Source: Nocardia testacea NBRC 100365 (GTDB lineage: Bacteria; Actinomycetota; Actinomycetes; Mycobacteriales; Mycobacteriaceae). From it: a DNA stretch of 64,000 nucleotides. The notes beneath the pieces were generated by a model. It made no database searches. It saw nothing but the letters and a program-made list of their open reading frames with translations, and had not been told where the DNA came from. The DNA lies in the NCBI RefSeq assembly GCF_000308775.1, contig NZ_BAGJ01000103.1, positions 62,001 to 126,000 on the forward strand, written 5' to 3'. This document shows positions 31,894-41,321 of the stretch, piece by piece. The position numbers were made by a program, and so were the translations under genes. Position 1 is the stretch's first letter. Each line of letters starts with the position of its first letter.

Positions 31894-33033
31894 TCAGGCG
31901 AAGAGGCCCCGGACGAACGGCACCGAATCGGGTAGCGAATCGTTCACGGCGCCATCGTGATCGGTGGGGTACACCTTCAGCGTCACCGGCTGCCGGTTCG
32001 CCGCGAGCACCGCCGCGAACCGCAGTGTCTCGGGGGTGATCACATCGGTGTCGAGCAGCCCCTGGCCGAGGAAGAGCGGTTTGTCGTAGCCGGATTCGGG
32101 CAGGCCGAGGTAACGGGTGAGCAGCCCGCGCAGGTCCGGAATATCGGCCAGCGGCCGGGTGAACAGATCGCCGATCACCACACCGTGGGCCATCAATTCC
32201 TCTCCGAAGGGAGACAGGCATTCGGTGCGAGCGCGTTCCAGCCAGTACCGGCCGGAATCGGTGAGGAAGGAGTCGATGTCCAACTCGGGATAGGTGGTGC
32301 GCAGGCCGTTGAGCAGATACAGCGCATAGCCGGTGGTGTGCGCGCCCAGTTTCACCGGCGGTACGCCCGGACCCATGAGCGCGAGGATGTTCTCGATATA
32401 GGCGGGAACGCCGGTGGCCACCGCACCGCGGTAGTCCAGTTCCGGGCCGCCGAATTCGGTGGCGTACCGGGCGGTGGTGACCGCCGCTCCCCCACCCTGC
32501 GACTGCCCGACCACCACCCACTTGCCGGAAACGGCGGAATAGTGCCCCGCCGCGGCCCGCACCGCGTCGACGACATTGCGGGCTTCCACCATCCCGTTCA
32601 GATACGGATGCTCCCCGGCAGTGCCCAGCCCGGCGTAGTCGGCGGCGATGATGGCATAGCCCTGCTCCAGCCATCGGCCCAGGTAGGCCCAGTCCCGTTC
32701 CACCGCACCCGGGCCGGCCACACTGTACGCGCACGAATCACCGAGCCCGACTGTGCCGTGCGCCCAGGCGATGACCGGCCAGCCGCCGGCCGGCGGCGCC
32801 CCGGCCGGGAAGTACACGGCGGCGCTGGCCACGGTCGGCGCGCCACCGACCGTGGTGGTCGTATAGAACATGCGCTGGGAGCCCACCGAACCGGGCAGTA
32901 CGGCGGGGGCGGCCAGGGGTTCGACGGATTCCACGACGCCGGCGGCAGGTGCCGCGACCGCGTGCCCACCCGGCAGTCCCGAGATCGCCGCCGCGAGCAT
33001 CGCGGTGACCGCCGCCGTACCGCATTTCCGCAT
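31894..33033 (-). CDS. Secreted lipase family protein (LIP/secretory lipase)
   Basis: 379 residues. A Sec signal peptide (MRKCGTAAVTAMLAAAISGL, cleavage after AVAA near residue 28) sends it out of the cell. The alpha/beta-hydrolase core has WPVIAWAHGTVGLGDSC (oxyanion HG), the nucleophile in VVVGQSQGGGAA (GxSxG), a late Asp in LGQGLLDTDVI, and His in YPTDHDGAV. This is the pattern of the secretory lipase family (Pfam LIP), like Rhodococcus and Nocardia triacylglycerol lipases. It probably degrades host or environmental lipids. It has a 419-base leader gap to the esterase gene upstream. Confidence 0.92.
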   Translation of the reverse strand: MRKCGTAAVTAMLAAAISGLPGGHAVAAPAAGVVESVEPLAAPAVLPGSVGSQRMFYTTTTVGGAPTVASAAVYFPAGAPPAGGWPVIAWAHGTVGLGDSCAYSVAGPGAVERDWAYLGRWLEQGYAIIAADYAGLGTAGEHPYLNGMVEARNVVDAVRAAAGHYSAVSGKWVVVGQSQGGGAAVTTARYATEFGGPELDYRGAVATGVPAYIENILALMGPGVPPVKLGAHTTGYALYLLNGLRTTYPELDIDSFLTDSGRYWLERARTECLSPFGEELMAHGVVIGDLFTRPLADIPDLRGLLTRYLGLPESGYDKPLFLGQGLLDTDVITPETLRFAAVLAANRQPVTLKVYPTDHDGAVNDSLPDSVPFVRGLFA

Positions 33034-33452
33034 GATGCTCCTCTCGCCGGATCACCCACCGTGCTGTACGCCTCGGGCGGTGCCCGGTCAGTCTTCCACC
33101 TGGACGCGCGACCGATCACGTCGGCATGCCGTCCGGCCCGGGAAATCGGGCGAATGGACCGGCGTCCACGTCTCCGGTCATCCCGCCCGCTCGGGAGCAT
33201 GGGCGAAAACGTCCGTCAGCTGTCCCGCCGGGGCGATGAGTTCGCGGTGACCGTCCCACTCGGCTCCCGGGCCGCGGTGTGCAGGACAAGCCCCGGCTCG
33301 TCTTCGGGCTGCTCACCGCCGCTCTGTTGCCGGGAGCCGCCCGGTCCGGCCCATCGTGTGGCCGGCCGGAGCAGCGGAGTCGCGACCGCCCGGGTCGCCA
33401 CCCCGCCCGCCGACCGGCCGGAAACGCCGCGTGATGTGCGGATGGGCGGCGG
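33034..33452. other. 419-base gap, no gene recognised
   Basis: The gap lies between the lipase start and the esterase stop on the minus strand. GC-rich, with short inverted repeats but no convincing open frame. It must contain the lipase promoter; no clear -35/-10 pair was found by eye. Confidence 0.5.
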
Positions 33453-34394
33453 TCAGACGCCGATGGCCCGCGCCAGATGCGGCCACGAATCGTGCAGGTC
33501 GTATTCGAACTGACCCCAGGTGTGCGCGCCGGCCGGACGGTCGATATGCACCGCGCCGATCCCGAGTTCGCCCAGGCGGTCGGCGAAGGCCGACGTGCAG
33601 GCGGCGGCAACGGCTTCGACCGGCGGGAATCCCCAGCCCCGGTCGATCGCGCCGGGCATCCCCGACGCGGCGGACAGATAGATGGTCTTTCCGGCCAGCC
33701 GGGCGGCGTGCGCGAACGCGTCGTGGGCCTGCCAGCCCGCGGACCCGGGCGCACCCCACATATTGCCCGGGTTGGCGCCGCCCCGCACCACCTGCGCACT
33801 CACCATCGCGATGCCCGCGGCGTCGGTGGACCACGGGCATCCGCTGTAGGAGGCGACCGCCTCGTAGCGATCCGGCGCCTGGATGGCGAGGTCCACGGCC
33901 GACCCGCCGCTCATCGATACCCCGGCGATCGCATTGCGACCGGTGGTGCCGAACCGGGCGTCCACGACCGAAGGCAGCTCGCGGGTGAGGTAGGTCTGCC
34001 AGCGAGCGCGGCCGACCACGGGATCGTCGGTGTGCCAGTCGGTGTACATCGAGTGGGCGCCGCCGATCGGCATCACCACGTTCACGTTCTTGTCCCCGAA
34101 GAACTGCCGGACATCGGTATCGTCCCACCAGGAGATCCCGTCGCTACCGCCGCCGATACCGGTCAGCAGGTACACCGTGGGTGCCGGCCCCCCACCCGGC
34201 GCGGGAATGACCCGGTTGGTCACCACGGTGTCCATGGCGGGTGAGTACACGTCGAGCAGGATCGCGCGACCGTCGATCGGTTTCTCCGCATCGACCCGCG
34301 GCCCCGGAGCGGCCGCGGCGTGCTGAAGGGTGAACAGGGACGCCGCGACAGTCAGTACCGCGGTCGACATCGTGAGCAAGAATTTGTACCGCAC
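33453..34394 (-). CDS. Secreted esterase of the antigen 85 / mycolyltransferase family
   Basis: 313 residues. Signal peptide MRYKFLLTMSTAVLTVAASL with cleavage after AAA-APG near residue 29. The mature part has VYLLTGIGGGSDGISWWDD, GAHSMYTDWHTDDP, the nucleophile elbow GVSMSGGSAVDLA, and the C-terminal triad His in PAGAHTWGQFEYDL. WWDDTDVRQFFGDKNVNVV and YTDWHTDDP are specific features of antigen 85-like proteins that transfer mycolic acids onto trehalose or arabinogalactan. Its presence supports a mycolate-containing cell wall. It is divergent from the 6-phosphogluconate dehydrogenase gene. Confidence 0.92.
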   Translation of the reverse strand: MRYKFLLTMSTAVLTVAASLFTLQHAAAAPGPRVDAEKPIDGRAILLDVYSPAMDTVVTNRVIPAPGGGPAPTVYLLTGIGGGSDGISWWDDTDVRQFFGDKNVNVVMPIGGAHSMYTDWHTDDPVVGRARWQTYLTRELPSVVDARFGTTGRNAIAGVSMSGGSAVDLAIQAPDRYEAVASYSGCPWSTDAAGIAMVSAQVVRGGANPGNMWGAPGSAGWQAHDAFAHAARLAGKTIYLSAASGMPGAIDRGWGFPPVEAVAAACTSAFADRLGELGIGAVHIDRPAGAHTWGQFEYDLHDSWPHLARAIGV

Positions 34395-34752
34395 CCCTCC
34401 GGTGTACCCATTCGCGCACCGGATCGCCGCCGGACTTCGATGTTTCCGTTGTGCGCCAGCATTTCTCGCGGTCGCTCGCGAAAAGCCGCTGCTCGGTCCG
34501 GGTACCTCCGGAGCAGTCCGGTGCGAGCGCGCCCGGCCGTGCGGGCAGGATGCCCCGGCACGGCGATCCCACCGTCACCCGGCCCGGCCCGGCCGTGCGG
34601 AGCGGTTGTCGGCGGGTCTGCGCACGGCCCGGCCGGGCCACCCGGTAGAAAGAAGACAGGGCACACGCCGGGCGCGCGGCCGGTCTCCACGATCATCGCC
34701 GCCCCGGTGGACCCGCCGAAATGTTGGAACAGTCGAACGAAAGAGCTGGTTC
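34395..34752. other. Divergent promoter gap upstream of esterase and gnd genes
   Basis: 358 bases without a supported gene. It holds divergent promoters for the secreted esterase (minus) and 6-phosphogluconate dehydrogenase (plus). GAAAGAAGA near 34650 is purine-rich but too far from the gnd start to be its ribosome site. Confidence 0.5.
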
Positions 34753-36198
34753 ATGGCTTCCTCCGCAGCGCGTGCACAGATCGGGGTCACCGGCCTGGCG
34801 GTGATGGGCAGCAATATCGCCCGCAACTTCGCCAAGCACGGCTACACCGTGGCACTGCACAATCGCAGCGTCGCCAAAACCGACGCGCTGCTCGCTGCGC
34901 ACGGCGACGACGGTGATTTCGTCCGCACCGAGACCATCGCCGAGTTCGTCGCCGCGCTGGAGAAGCCGCGCCGGGTGCTCATCATGGTGAAGGCCGGCGA
35001 CGCCACCGACGCGGTGATCGAAGAGCTGGCCGACGCCATGGAAACCGGCGACATCATCATCGACGGCGGCAACGCCCTCTACACCGACACCATCCGGCGC
35101 GAGGCCGCGCTGCGGGCCCGCGGCCTCAATTTCGTCGGCGCCGGGATCTCCGGCGGCGAGGAGGGGGCCCTCAACGGTCCGTCGATCATGCCGGGCGGGC
35201 CCGCCGAGTCCTACGAATCGCTGGGACCGCTGCTGGAGTCCATCGCCGCCCAGGTCGACGGCACCCCGTGCTGCACCCATATCGGCCCGGACGGGTCCGG
35301 CCATTTCGTGAAGATGGTGCACAACGGCATCGAATACGCCGATATGCAGCTCATCGGCGAGGCGTACCACCTGTTCCGCGCCGCGCTGGACCTGGATCCG
35401 AAGCAGATCGCCGATATCTTCACCCAGTGGAACTCCGGTGATCTGGAGAGCTACCTGGTGGAGATCACCGCCGAAGTACTGAACCAGGTCGACGCGAAAA
35501 CCGGCAAGCCGTTGGTCGATGTGATCGTGGACGCGGCCGAGCAGAAGGGCACCGGTCGCTGGACCGTGAAATCCGCGCTCGACCTGGGCGTTCCGGTGAC
35601 CGGTATCGCCGAGGCCGTATTCGCCCGGGCGCTGTCGGGGGCGCGGGGGCAGCGCGCCGCGGCCGTGGGCCTCGCCGCCGGCGAACTCGCCGCCAAACCC
35701 TCCGATATCGCGCAGTTCACCGAGGACATCCGGCAGGCCCTGTACGCGTCCAAGGTGGTGGCCTACGCCCAGGGCTTCGACCAGATCGCGGCCGGCAGCG
35801 CCGAATACGGCTGGAATCTCACGCCCGGCGATCTGGCCACCATCTGGCGCGGCGGCTGCATCATCCGGGCCCGCTTCCTGAACCGCATCAAGGAGGCCTA
35901 CGAAACCGATCCGGCCCTGCCGAGCCTGATCCTCGCACCGTATTTCCGCAACGCGATCGAGACGGCGATCGACAGCTGGCGGCGGGTGGTCTCCACCGCG
36001 ACGCTGCTCGGAATCCCGGTGCCGGCGTTCGCCTCCTCGCTGTCCTACTACGACGCGCTGCGTGCCGAACGGCTACCCGCCGCCCTCACCCAGGCCCAGC
36101 GTGATTTCTTCGGCGCGCACACCTACGAGCGGATCGATGCCGAGGGCAAGTTCCACACGCTGTGGAGCGAGGACCGGTCCGAGGTCGCGGCCGGCTGA
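34753..36198 (+). CDS. gnd: 6-phosphogluconate dehydrogenase, decarboxylating
   Basis: 481 residues, the usual length of the long (NADP) form. IGVTGLAVMGSNIARNFAKH binds the cofactor (GLAVMGxN); NRSVAKT follows, with Arg/Ser that favour NADP. GISGGEEGALNGPSIMPGG is the family signature; KMVHNGIEYADMQLIGE contains the catalytic Lys and the Glu; C-terminal YYDALRAERLPAALTQAQRD and FFGAHTYERID close the substrate site. It oxidises 6-phosphogluconate to ribulose 5-phosphate plus CO2 in the pentose phosphate pathway. A strong hairpin follows the stop at once. Confidence 0.97.
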   Translation: MASSAARAQIGVTGLAVMGSNIARNFAKHGYTVALHNRSVAKTDALLAAHGDDGDFVRTETIAEFVAALEKPRRVLIMVKAGDATDAVIEELADAMETGDIIIDGGNALYTDTIRREAALRARGLNFVGAGISGGEEGALNGPSIMPGGPAESYESLGPLLESIAAQVDGTPCCTHIGPDGSGHFVKMVHNGIEYADMQLIGEAYHLFRAALDLDPKQIADIFTQWNSGDLESYLVEITAEVLNQVDAKTGKPLVDVIVDAAEQKGTGRWTVKSALDLGVPVTGIAEAVFARALSGARGQRAAAVGLAAGELAAKPSDIAQFTEDIRQALYASKVVAYAQGFDQIAAGSAEYGWNLTPGDLATIWRGGCIIRARFLNRIKEAYETDPALPSLILAPYFRNAIETAIDSWRRVVSTATLLGIPVPAFASSLSYYDALRAERLPAALTQAQRDFFGAHTYERIDAEGKFHTLWSEDRSEVAAG

Positions 36199-36217
36199 GC
36201 GCCCGGTCGCCGGGCGC
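36199..36217 (+). terminator. Hairpin directly after gnd
   Basis: GCGCCCGG and CCGGGCGC form a perfect stem with a three-base loop beginning at the base after the stop codon. Confidence 0.7.
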
Positions 36218-36279
36218 ATCTCCACCCGGCGACCGGCACATCTCTTGACTCCGGGTCATCCGACCAGTTGCAATGAGGT

Positions 36280-38025
36280 GTGAGCTACGACACGATCATC
36301 AAAGGTGGCCGCTGGTTCGACGGTACCGGTGCGGCCTCCGCGATTCGCCATCTCGGACTGCGCGGCGACCGGGTCGTGACCGTTTCCGCGGAACCACTCG
36401 ATGAGACCGGCTGCCCGGACGTGGTGGACGCGGCGGGTCGATGGGTGCTGCCGGGAATGATCGATATCCACACCCACTACGACATCGAGGTCCTGAAGTC
36501 TCCGGCGCTGTCGGAATCGGTCCGACACGGAATCACCACGGTGCTGCTGGGCTCGTGCTCACTGTCCACCGTGCACATCGACCCCACCGGCGCGGGCGAT
36601 ATCTTCGGTCGTGTGGAGGCCATTCCGCGCCGCCATGTGATCGATACCCTCGACGAGACCAAGACCTGGACCTCCGCCCGCGAGTATGTCGCCGCCCTCG
36701 AACGGCTACCGCTGGGCCCGAATATCGCGGCCATGCTCGGTCATTCGGATATCCGGACCGCACGCCTCGGCCTGGACCGCGCCACCCGCAAGGACGTCCG
36801 ACCCACCCGCGCGGAACTGGCGGATATGGAGGCGGCGCTGCACGAAGCGCTCGACGCCGGATTCCTCGGTCTGTCGGCGCAGCAGCTGCTGTTCGACAAG
36901 GTCGACGGCGAAACCTGCCGTTCGCGCACATTGCCGTCCACCTATGCGCGGGCGAAGGAGCGCCGCCGCCTCAACGCGATCCTGCGCCGGCGCGGCCGGG
37001 TGCTACAGGGCGGGCCGGACATCACCTCGCCGCGCAGTCTCGGCGCGATGATCTTCAGCAGCCTGGGGATCGGGCGCCGCAACCTCAAGACCAGCTTGCT
37101 CTCCGCGGCCGATATCAAGGCCAACCCGTACGCGGTGGTGCTGATCGGCTCGCTGGCGCGGCTGGTCAACGCGTTCGGCGCGAATTTCCGCTGGCAGCAT
37201 CTGCCCGTCCCGTTCGAGGTGTATGCCGACGGTATCGATCTGGTGATCTTCGAGGAGTTCGGCTCCGGCGCGGCGGCCCTGCACCTGGCCGACCGGGTGA
37301 AGCGCGACGCGCTGCTTGCCGACGAGAACTACCGCCGCCGCTTCCGCAAGGATTACGACGCGAAATTCGGGATGCGGGTCTGGCACCGCGATTTCTTCGA
37401 TGCCGATATCGTGAGCTGCCCCGACGAGACGGTCGTCGGGAAGACCTTCGGGCAGGTCGGCGTGGACCGGGGCGGTCTGCACCCGGTGGACGCCTTCCTC
37501 GACCTGGTTCTCGAACACGGCACCAAACTGCGCTGGCGCACCACCATTTCCAACCATCGGCCGGAGATCCTGGATCGCTTCGCCGCCGATCCCGGAGTCC
37601 AGCTGGGCTTCTCCGACGCGGGCGCCCATCTGCGGAACATGGCCTTCTACAATTTCGGGCTCCGCTTCCTGCGCCGGATGTACCGGGCCGAACAGGCGGG
37701 CACTCCGGTGATTCCGCTCGAGCGCGCGGTGCACCGGCTCACCGGCGAACTCGCCGACTGGTACGACATCGACGCCGGACACCTGCGTGAGGGCGATCGC
37801 GCCGATCTGGTCGTCATCGATCCGGCGGGCCTCGACGATTCGCTCGACGCCTACGCCGAGAGTCCGGTGGCCCAGTACGGCGGGCTGGAACGCATGGTGA
37901 ACCGCAACGACGCCGCCGTCACGGCGGTGTACATCGGCGGACGGTACGTATTCGGTGCCGGCGCCGCCGACCCGGCCCTGGGCAGCGCCCGCACCGGACG
38001 CTTCCTGCGGGCCGGGCAGCGCTGA
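36280..38025 (+). CDS. Amidohydrolase family protein, N-acyl-D-amino-acid deacylase-like
   Basis: 581 residues. The metal-binding HTHYD in GMIDIHTHYDIEVLKSP, the segment RHGITTVLLGSCSLS, and late LGFSDAGAHLRNMAFYNFG (metal Asp) are typical of the D-aminoacylase/dihydroorotase-like branch. The C-terminal GDRADLVVIDPAGLDDSLD and GGRYVFGAG belong to the composite beta-domain. It hydrolyses an amide or cyclic amide; the exact substrate is unknown. GTG 36280 is chosen since the fold begins right after with YDTIIKGGRWFDGTGAAS. A single-gene unit between gnd and the decayed region. Confidence 0.9.
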   Translation: MSYDTIIKGGRWFDGTGAASAIRHLGLRGDRVVTVSAEPLDETGCPDVVDAAGRWVLPGMIDIHTHYDIEVLKSPALSESVRHGITTVLLGSCSLSTVHIDPTGAGDIFGRVEAIPRRHVIDTLDETKTWTSAREYVAALERLPLGPNIAAMLGHSDIRTARLGLDRATRKDVRPTRAELADMEAALHEALDAGFLGLSAQQLLFDKVDGETCRSRTLPSTYARAKERRRLNAILRRRGRVLQGGPDITSPRSLGAMIFSSLGIGRRNLKTSLLSAADIKANPYAVVLIGSLARLVNAFGANFRWQHLPVPFEVYADGIDLVIFEEFGSGAAALHLADRVKRDALLADENYRRRFRKDYDAKFGMRVWHRDFFDADIVSCPDETVVGKTFGQVGVDRGGLHPVDAFLDLVLEHGTKLRWRTTISNHRPEILDRFAADPGVQLGFSDAGAHLRNMAFYNFGLRFLRRMYRAEQAGTPVIPLERAVHRLTGELADWYDIDAGHLREGDRADLVVIDPAGLDDSLDAYAESPVAQYGGLERMVNRNDAAVTAVYIGGRYVFGAGAADPALGSARTGRFLRAGQR

Positions 38026-38158
38026 GATAGTTCCGGACGGGGCGGCCCGCCGAGGCTTCCGACGGCGCCTTGCTCGCGGGCGGTCGCCCACAACGCACTC
38101 ACGCACGGCCGGCCCGAGGCGATATCCGGGCCAGTTCGTCCAGGGGCAGGCGGGAGTA

Positions 38159-38605
38159 TCAGCGTGCGGAGCCTGCCTGCGGCGGTGGGGTGGTCGCGGA
38201 AAGGGCGCGTAGATCGTCGAAGGTTTGGGACAGATGTGCGTCCAAACTCTGTGCGGGATCGTCGATCCAGGCGTGGACCGCGTGCTGATAGGCGGCCCAG
38301 CCGGTTCGGGCGGCCAGCCCGGCCGACCCGACACCGACACCGCGCTGCCGCAGCGCCTCTGCCACCGCATCGGTGAGCCACGCATGCTTGGCCAACTCGC
38401 GTTCGCGCAGCGCCGGGGTCGCCGCGATGACTTTCCATCGCGGTTCGGCGAACGCGCGGTTGTTCTCCAGATTCCGCGCGCATTCACGGAAAGCGCCCAG
38501 CAGGATCTCGAACGGCTCGCGCCCCCCGGGCGCTTCGGCGATCGCTTGCATCAGCGCGGCGCGGAGCTCGGCTTCGCCGTCGAAAAGCACCTCGCGCTTA
38601 TCCGG
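38159..38605 (-). pseudogene. TetR-family regulator lacking its DNA-binding half
   Basis: The frame runs PDKREVLFDGEAELRAALMQ to the stop at 38159 and covers only the end of a TetR helix-turn-helix (the family has ..YFPDKREVLF..) plus the complete ligand domain (ECARNLENNRAFAEPRWKVI, RELAKHAWLTDAVAEAL). The first 45 or so residues with the helix-turn-helix are absent; upstream sequence changes abruptly at about 38605 into an epimerase gene on the other strand. An internal GTG at 38590 could give a DNA-binding-dead protein. A deletion has removed its 5' half. Confidence 0.75.
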
Positions 38606-38609
38606 GACC

Positions 38610-39542
38610 GGTCCCGCCGTCGTCGCCGAGCTCCTCGCGGCCGGTCACACCGTTACCGGCCTGGCCCGCTCGGCTGCCGCCGCCGCCCGGCTGGAGTCGC
38701 TCGGCGCGACACCCCACCACGGCTCCCTGGACGACCTCGACAGCCTGCGCCGCGGCGCTCGAGCCGCCGACGGCGTCCTGCACATGGCGTACGGCGGCGA
38801 CTACGCCGATCCGGACGACCTCATCCGCCGCGACTGTGCCGCGATCGAGGCGCTCGGCCAGGCGCTCGTCGGATCCGGAAAGCCGTTCGTCAGCACCTCG
38901 GGCACCTTGGTGACGAGACCCGGCCGGATCAGTGCCGAGTACGACGCCCCGGATCCCGATTCGGTCGCCGCCTTTCGAATCCCGGGCGAGCGGGCGTGTC
39001 TGGGCTTCGCCCGTCGCGGGGTCCGGGCCAGCGTCGTGCGACTCGCGCCGACCGTGCACGGCCCCGGCGATTACGGTTTCGTTCCGGCACTCATCGCCTC
39101 CGCCCGCAGGGCAGGCGTCTCGGCCTATATCGGCAATGGCGCCAACCGCTGGCCCGCCGTCCACCGCTACGACGCCGCCGGCCTCTTCCGGTCGGCGTTG
39201 GAAAAGGCTCCCGCCGGCGCCGTACTCCACGGCGCCGCAGAAAGCGCGGTCACGATCAAGAGCATCGCTGAGCAGATCGCGCGGATGCTCGATATCCCCA
39301 CCACCTCGCTGACCCTGGAACAGGCCCGCAACCATCTCGGCAACCCGTTCCTGGCCACATTTTTCTCCCTCGACGTGCCCGTCTCCAGCGAGTACACCCA
39401 GGCATTTCTGGACTGGACACCGAAGCACCCGACGTTGCTGGAGGATCTCGGGACCGGCGACTACTTCACCCCACAGGCCGGCAAACGTGCCGAGGAGATC
39501 TGGTTACCGCCCAACGCCCCGCGGGAGTCCGGTCACAGCTGA
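38610..39542 (+). pseudogene. NAD-dependent epimerase/dehydratase lacking its nucleotide-binding start
   Basis: The frame begins abruptly at GTGPAVVAELLAAGHTVTGL. Relatives start with M-(I/V)-FVTGATGFIGPAVVAELLAAGH, so the first strand and the GxxGxxG loop are missing apart from the last residues. The rest is intact to the stop: ADGVLHMAYGGDYADPDDL, FVSTSGTLVTRPGRIS, RLAPTVHGPGDYGF and the C-terminal domain. An upstream open frame of antisense sequence could give a chimeric start but not a functional Rossmann fold. It meets the truncated TetR at the junction. Confidence 0.75.
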
Positions 39543-39719
39543 CAGGCAAGACCCCGAAACCCACAGCGCAGGCCACCCCTGCTCGAGAGAACCTTCGCAA
39601 CGCCCACGGCATCGTCGACTGTGACAAGCCGATCGTCTCTGCCGGGCACGGCGAGGCCATGGGCTCGGGCCCGCTCCACCCGGGGCCGATCACCGGCGTG
39701 CGGGCAGCCCGCCGCCGGC

Positions 39720-40189
39720 GTCGAACGGCTGCGCAACGGATACCTGACGGCCGGCGGCAGGACTCGGTCCAGTTCCTGTCCGTGCCGCCGCCGCACGGCC
39801 GATCCCGCCCAGTAGCCGGTGGCCGCGACCCATAGGTACGCGTCGGCGTTCAACGCGTGATATCTGCGGTCGCGGTCGACCACTCCGCTGATGGTCCAGT
39901 GCAACTCGCGCAGCCGCCGTCCTTCGGCCAGTGCGGTGCCGGGACCGTCCAGGTCGCTGAAGCGCCGGGTGGCCGCGGCGGTGGCGATGATCCGGGCCCA
40001 GCGGTCGGACAGGAACTCGGAATGATCGGCCACCCCGCACCCACCACCGGATGGGCGACCTGCAGCAGTACCGCGCGGGCGGTGAGGGCGGTTTTCCAGT
40101 CGATGCCCTGACGCCGGCTCAGCGATTCCGGGTCCCACGGGCGGGGTTCCCGGTGCTCCGGCATCGCCGGTGTTCTCGATTGTTGTCAC
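39720..40189 (-). pseudogene. DUF2236 (MpaB-like) oxygenase, frameshifted and truncated
   Basis: One frame from ATG 40164 reads PRPWDPESLSRRQGIDWKTA and ALTARAVLLQVAHPVVGAG, the N-terminus of a DUF2236 protein. The next frame then continues VADHSEFLSDRWARIIATAA, RELHWTISGVVDRDRRYHAL and NADAYLWVAATGYWAG. A missing G in the GGGG run near 40034 accounts for the shift. After WAGSAVRRRHG the similarity ends, so the C-terminal half is lost. A GTG start at 40189 in the second frame hints at a further compensating shift. It lies directly downstream of the intact DUF2236 gene at 40224. From 39543 to 39719 I see nothing. Confidence 0.7.
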
Positions 40190-40223
40190 GGTGTCCCTCG
40201 GCGAGGGTCGGTGCCGGCAGCGC

Positions 40224-41180
40224 TCAGCGCCGGTCGGCGGGCGCCGCGAAGGATTCGAGACCGTAACTGCGGCAGGCGGCCACGAGCTTCTCGTACTGGA
40301 AGCGGTTGTAGGCCAGGGGTTGCATCAGCAGTCGGTCGGGCAGCGTCCGCCAGGCGAGCTGCAGCAGCCACACGTAGAGCGCGAATTCCGTGTCGTGGCG
40401 CGGTGTGAGCTCGAAACCGGTGAGCTGCTGGACGGCGGGATGCATGGCCTTGGACGAGCACACCTGGATCACATGCCCGGCCACCGGTCGCAGCACCAGC
40501 CACATCGGGGTCAGTGCCCGGCGGGCCAGTGGCGGCAGCCCGAGGGTCGGTAGCGGCAGTTTCGTCAGGCCGGCGAACTTCTGGACGAGGAACGGATTCT
40601 CGGCCAGTTCCTGGGTCGCCATCCGGTCGTAGTAGGTGCGCGCCTCGACGAGATCGGCGGGCAGTTTCCCGGCGGCGCTGGGCAGCTCGAGGTCGGCGAA
40701 GGCCGCGCGCAACTGCTGGTAGGCCGCCTCCTTCTCTTCCGGGCGCAGTTCGGTCCCGGTGCAAAAGGTGAAGGTGTTCAGCACGACGAAGATGCCGCTC
40801 ACCGCGATCCACTTCCAGGTGAACGGGTTCAGCGCGCTGTATCTCACCTCGCCGAACGCCGCACCGCCGGACCCGCGGACGTCGCGGTGCCTGAGTTTGA
40901 GCCATTCGGCTTCGGCGCGGCGGTCGTCGGAATCGCCCCACAGCGCGATCATCGCCGAAACGCCGCTGCGGACGCCGCGATCGGCGAAGTTCTCTTCGAA
41001 CCGGCCGGTCCGATCCACCGCAGCGGCCACCGGGACCAGGGCCACCTGGTCGAAGGCGGCACCGGCGAAGGCACCGGCCAGCACACTGCCGGAATGTTTG
41101 CGGAATTCGCGCAGGACCTCGGGCCGGACTCGGGGGTCGGTCGACTCTTCGGCGGTGCGCTCCGTTGCGTGGGTCGCCAT
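40224..41180 (-). CDS. DUF2236 / oxygenase MpaB family protein (copy A)
   Basis: 318 residues, helical. HSGSVLAGAFAGAAFDQVAL, EEWLKLRHRDVRG-type segment (actual: AEWLKLRHRDVRGSGG), VRYSALNPFTWKWIAVSG and the C-terminal WRTLPDRLLMQPLAY are characteristic of DUF2236, a family that includes MpaB (oxidative prenyl-chain cleavage in mycophenolic acid synthesis) and relatives of the latex-clearing protein, many of which bind heme through conserved His. The substrate here is unknown; long isoprenoid or lipid side chains are candidates. It is divergent from a TetR gene, with the operator TGATAG-N16-CTATCA between them 30 bases from its start. Confidence 0.88.
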   Translation of the reverse strand: MATHATERTAEESTDPRVRPEVLREFRKHSGSVLAGAFAGAAFDQVALVPVAAAVDRTGRFEENFADRGVRSGVSAMIALWGDSDDRRAEAEWLKLRHRDVRGSGGAAFGEVRYSALNPFTWKWIAVSGIFVVLNTFTFCTGTELRPEEKEAAYQQLRAAFADLELPSAAGKLPADLVEARTYYDRMATQELAENPFLVQKFAGLTKLPLPTLGLPPLARRALTPMWLVLRPVAGHVIQVCSSKAMHPAVQQLTGFELTPRHDTEFALYVWLLQLAWRTLPDRLLMQPLAYNRFQYEKLVAACRSYGLESFAAPADRR

Positions 41181-41210
41181 CTCGTCACCTCGGGGCGGGA
41201 AGAAGAACGG

Positions 41211-41242
41211 AATGATAGTTTGAGCGCCATTATTCTATCATT
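41211..41242. promoter_or_regulatory. TetR-type operator overlapping divergent promoters (site 1)
   Basis: AATGATAG-N16-CTATCATT, a perfect eight-base inverted repeat. On either strand ATGATA-N18-TATCAT can serve as -35 and -10, so binding would block RNA polymerase for both DUF2236 copy A and the TetR gene. A second copy with the same 16-base gap lies at 43325-43352. Confidence 0.8.
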
Positions 41243-41321
41243 CGGCCGTCGCGGATACCATGGCTCGGCCCGGGGATCCGGTGTGCCCGCCGGGCGCCGG
41301 CAAGAAGGTAGGCTGATCCGA

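Noticed and set aside
39543..39719. Suspected insertion-sequence remnant between the epimerase and DUF2236 pseudogenes
   Set aside because: No transposase motif, terminal inverted repeat or target duplication could be seen.
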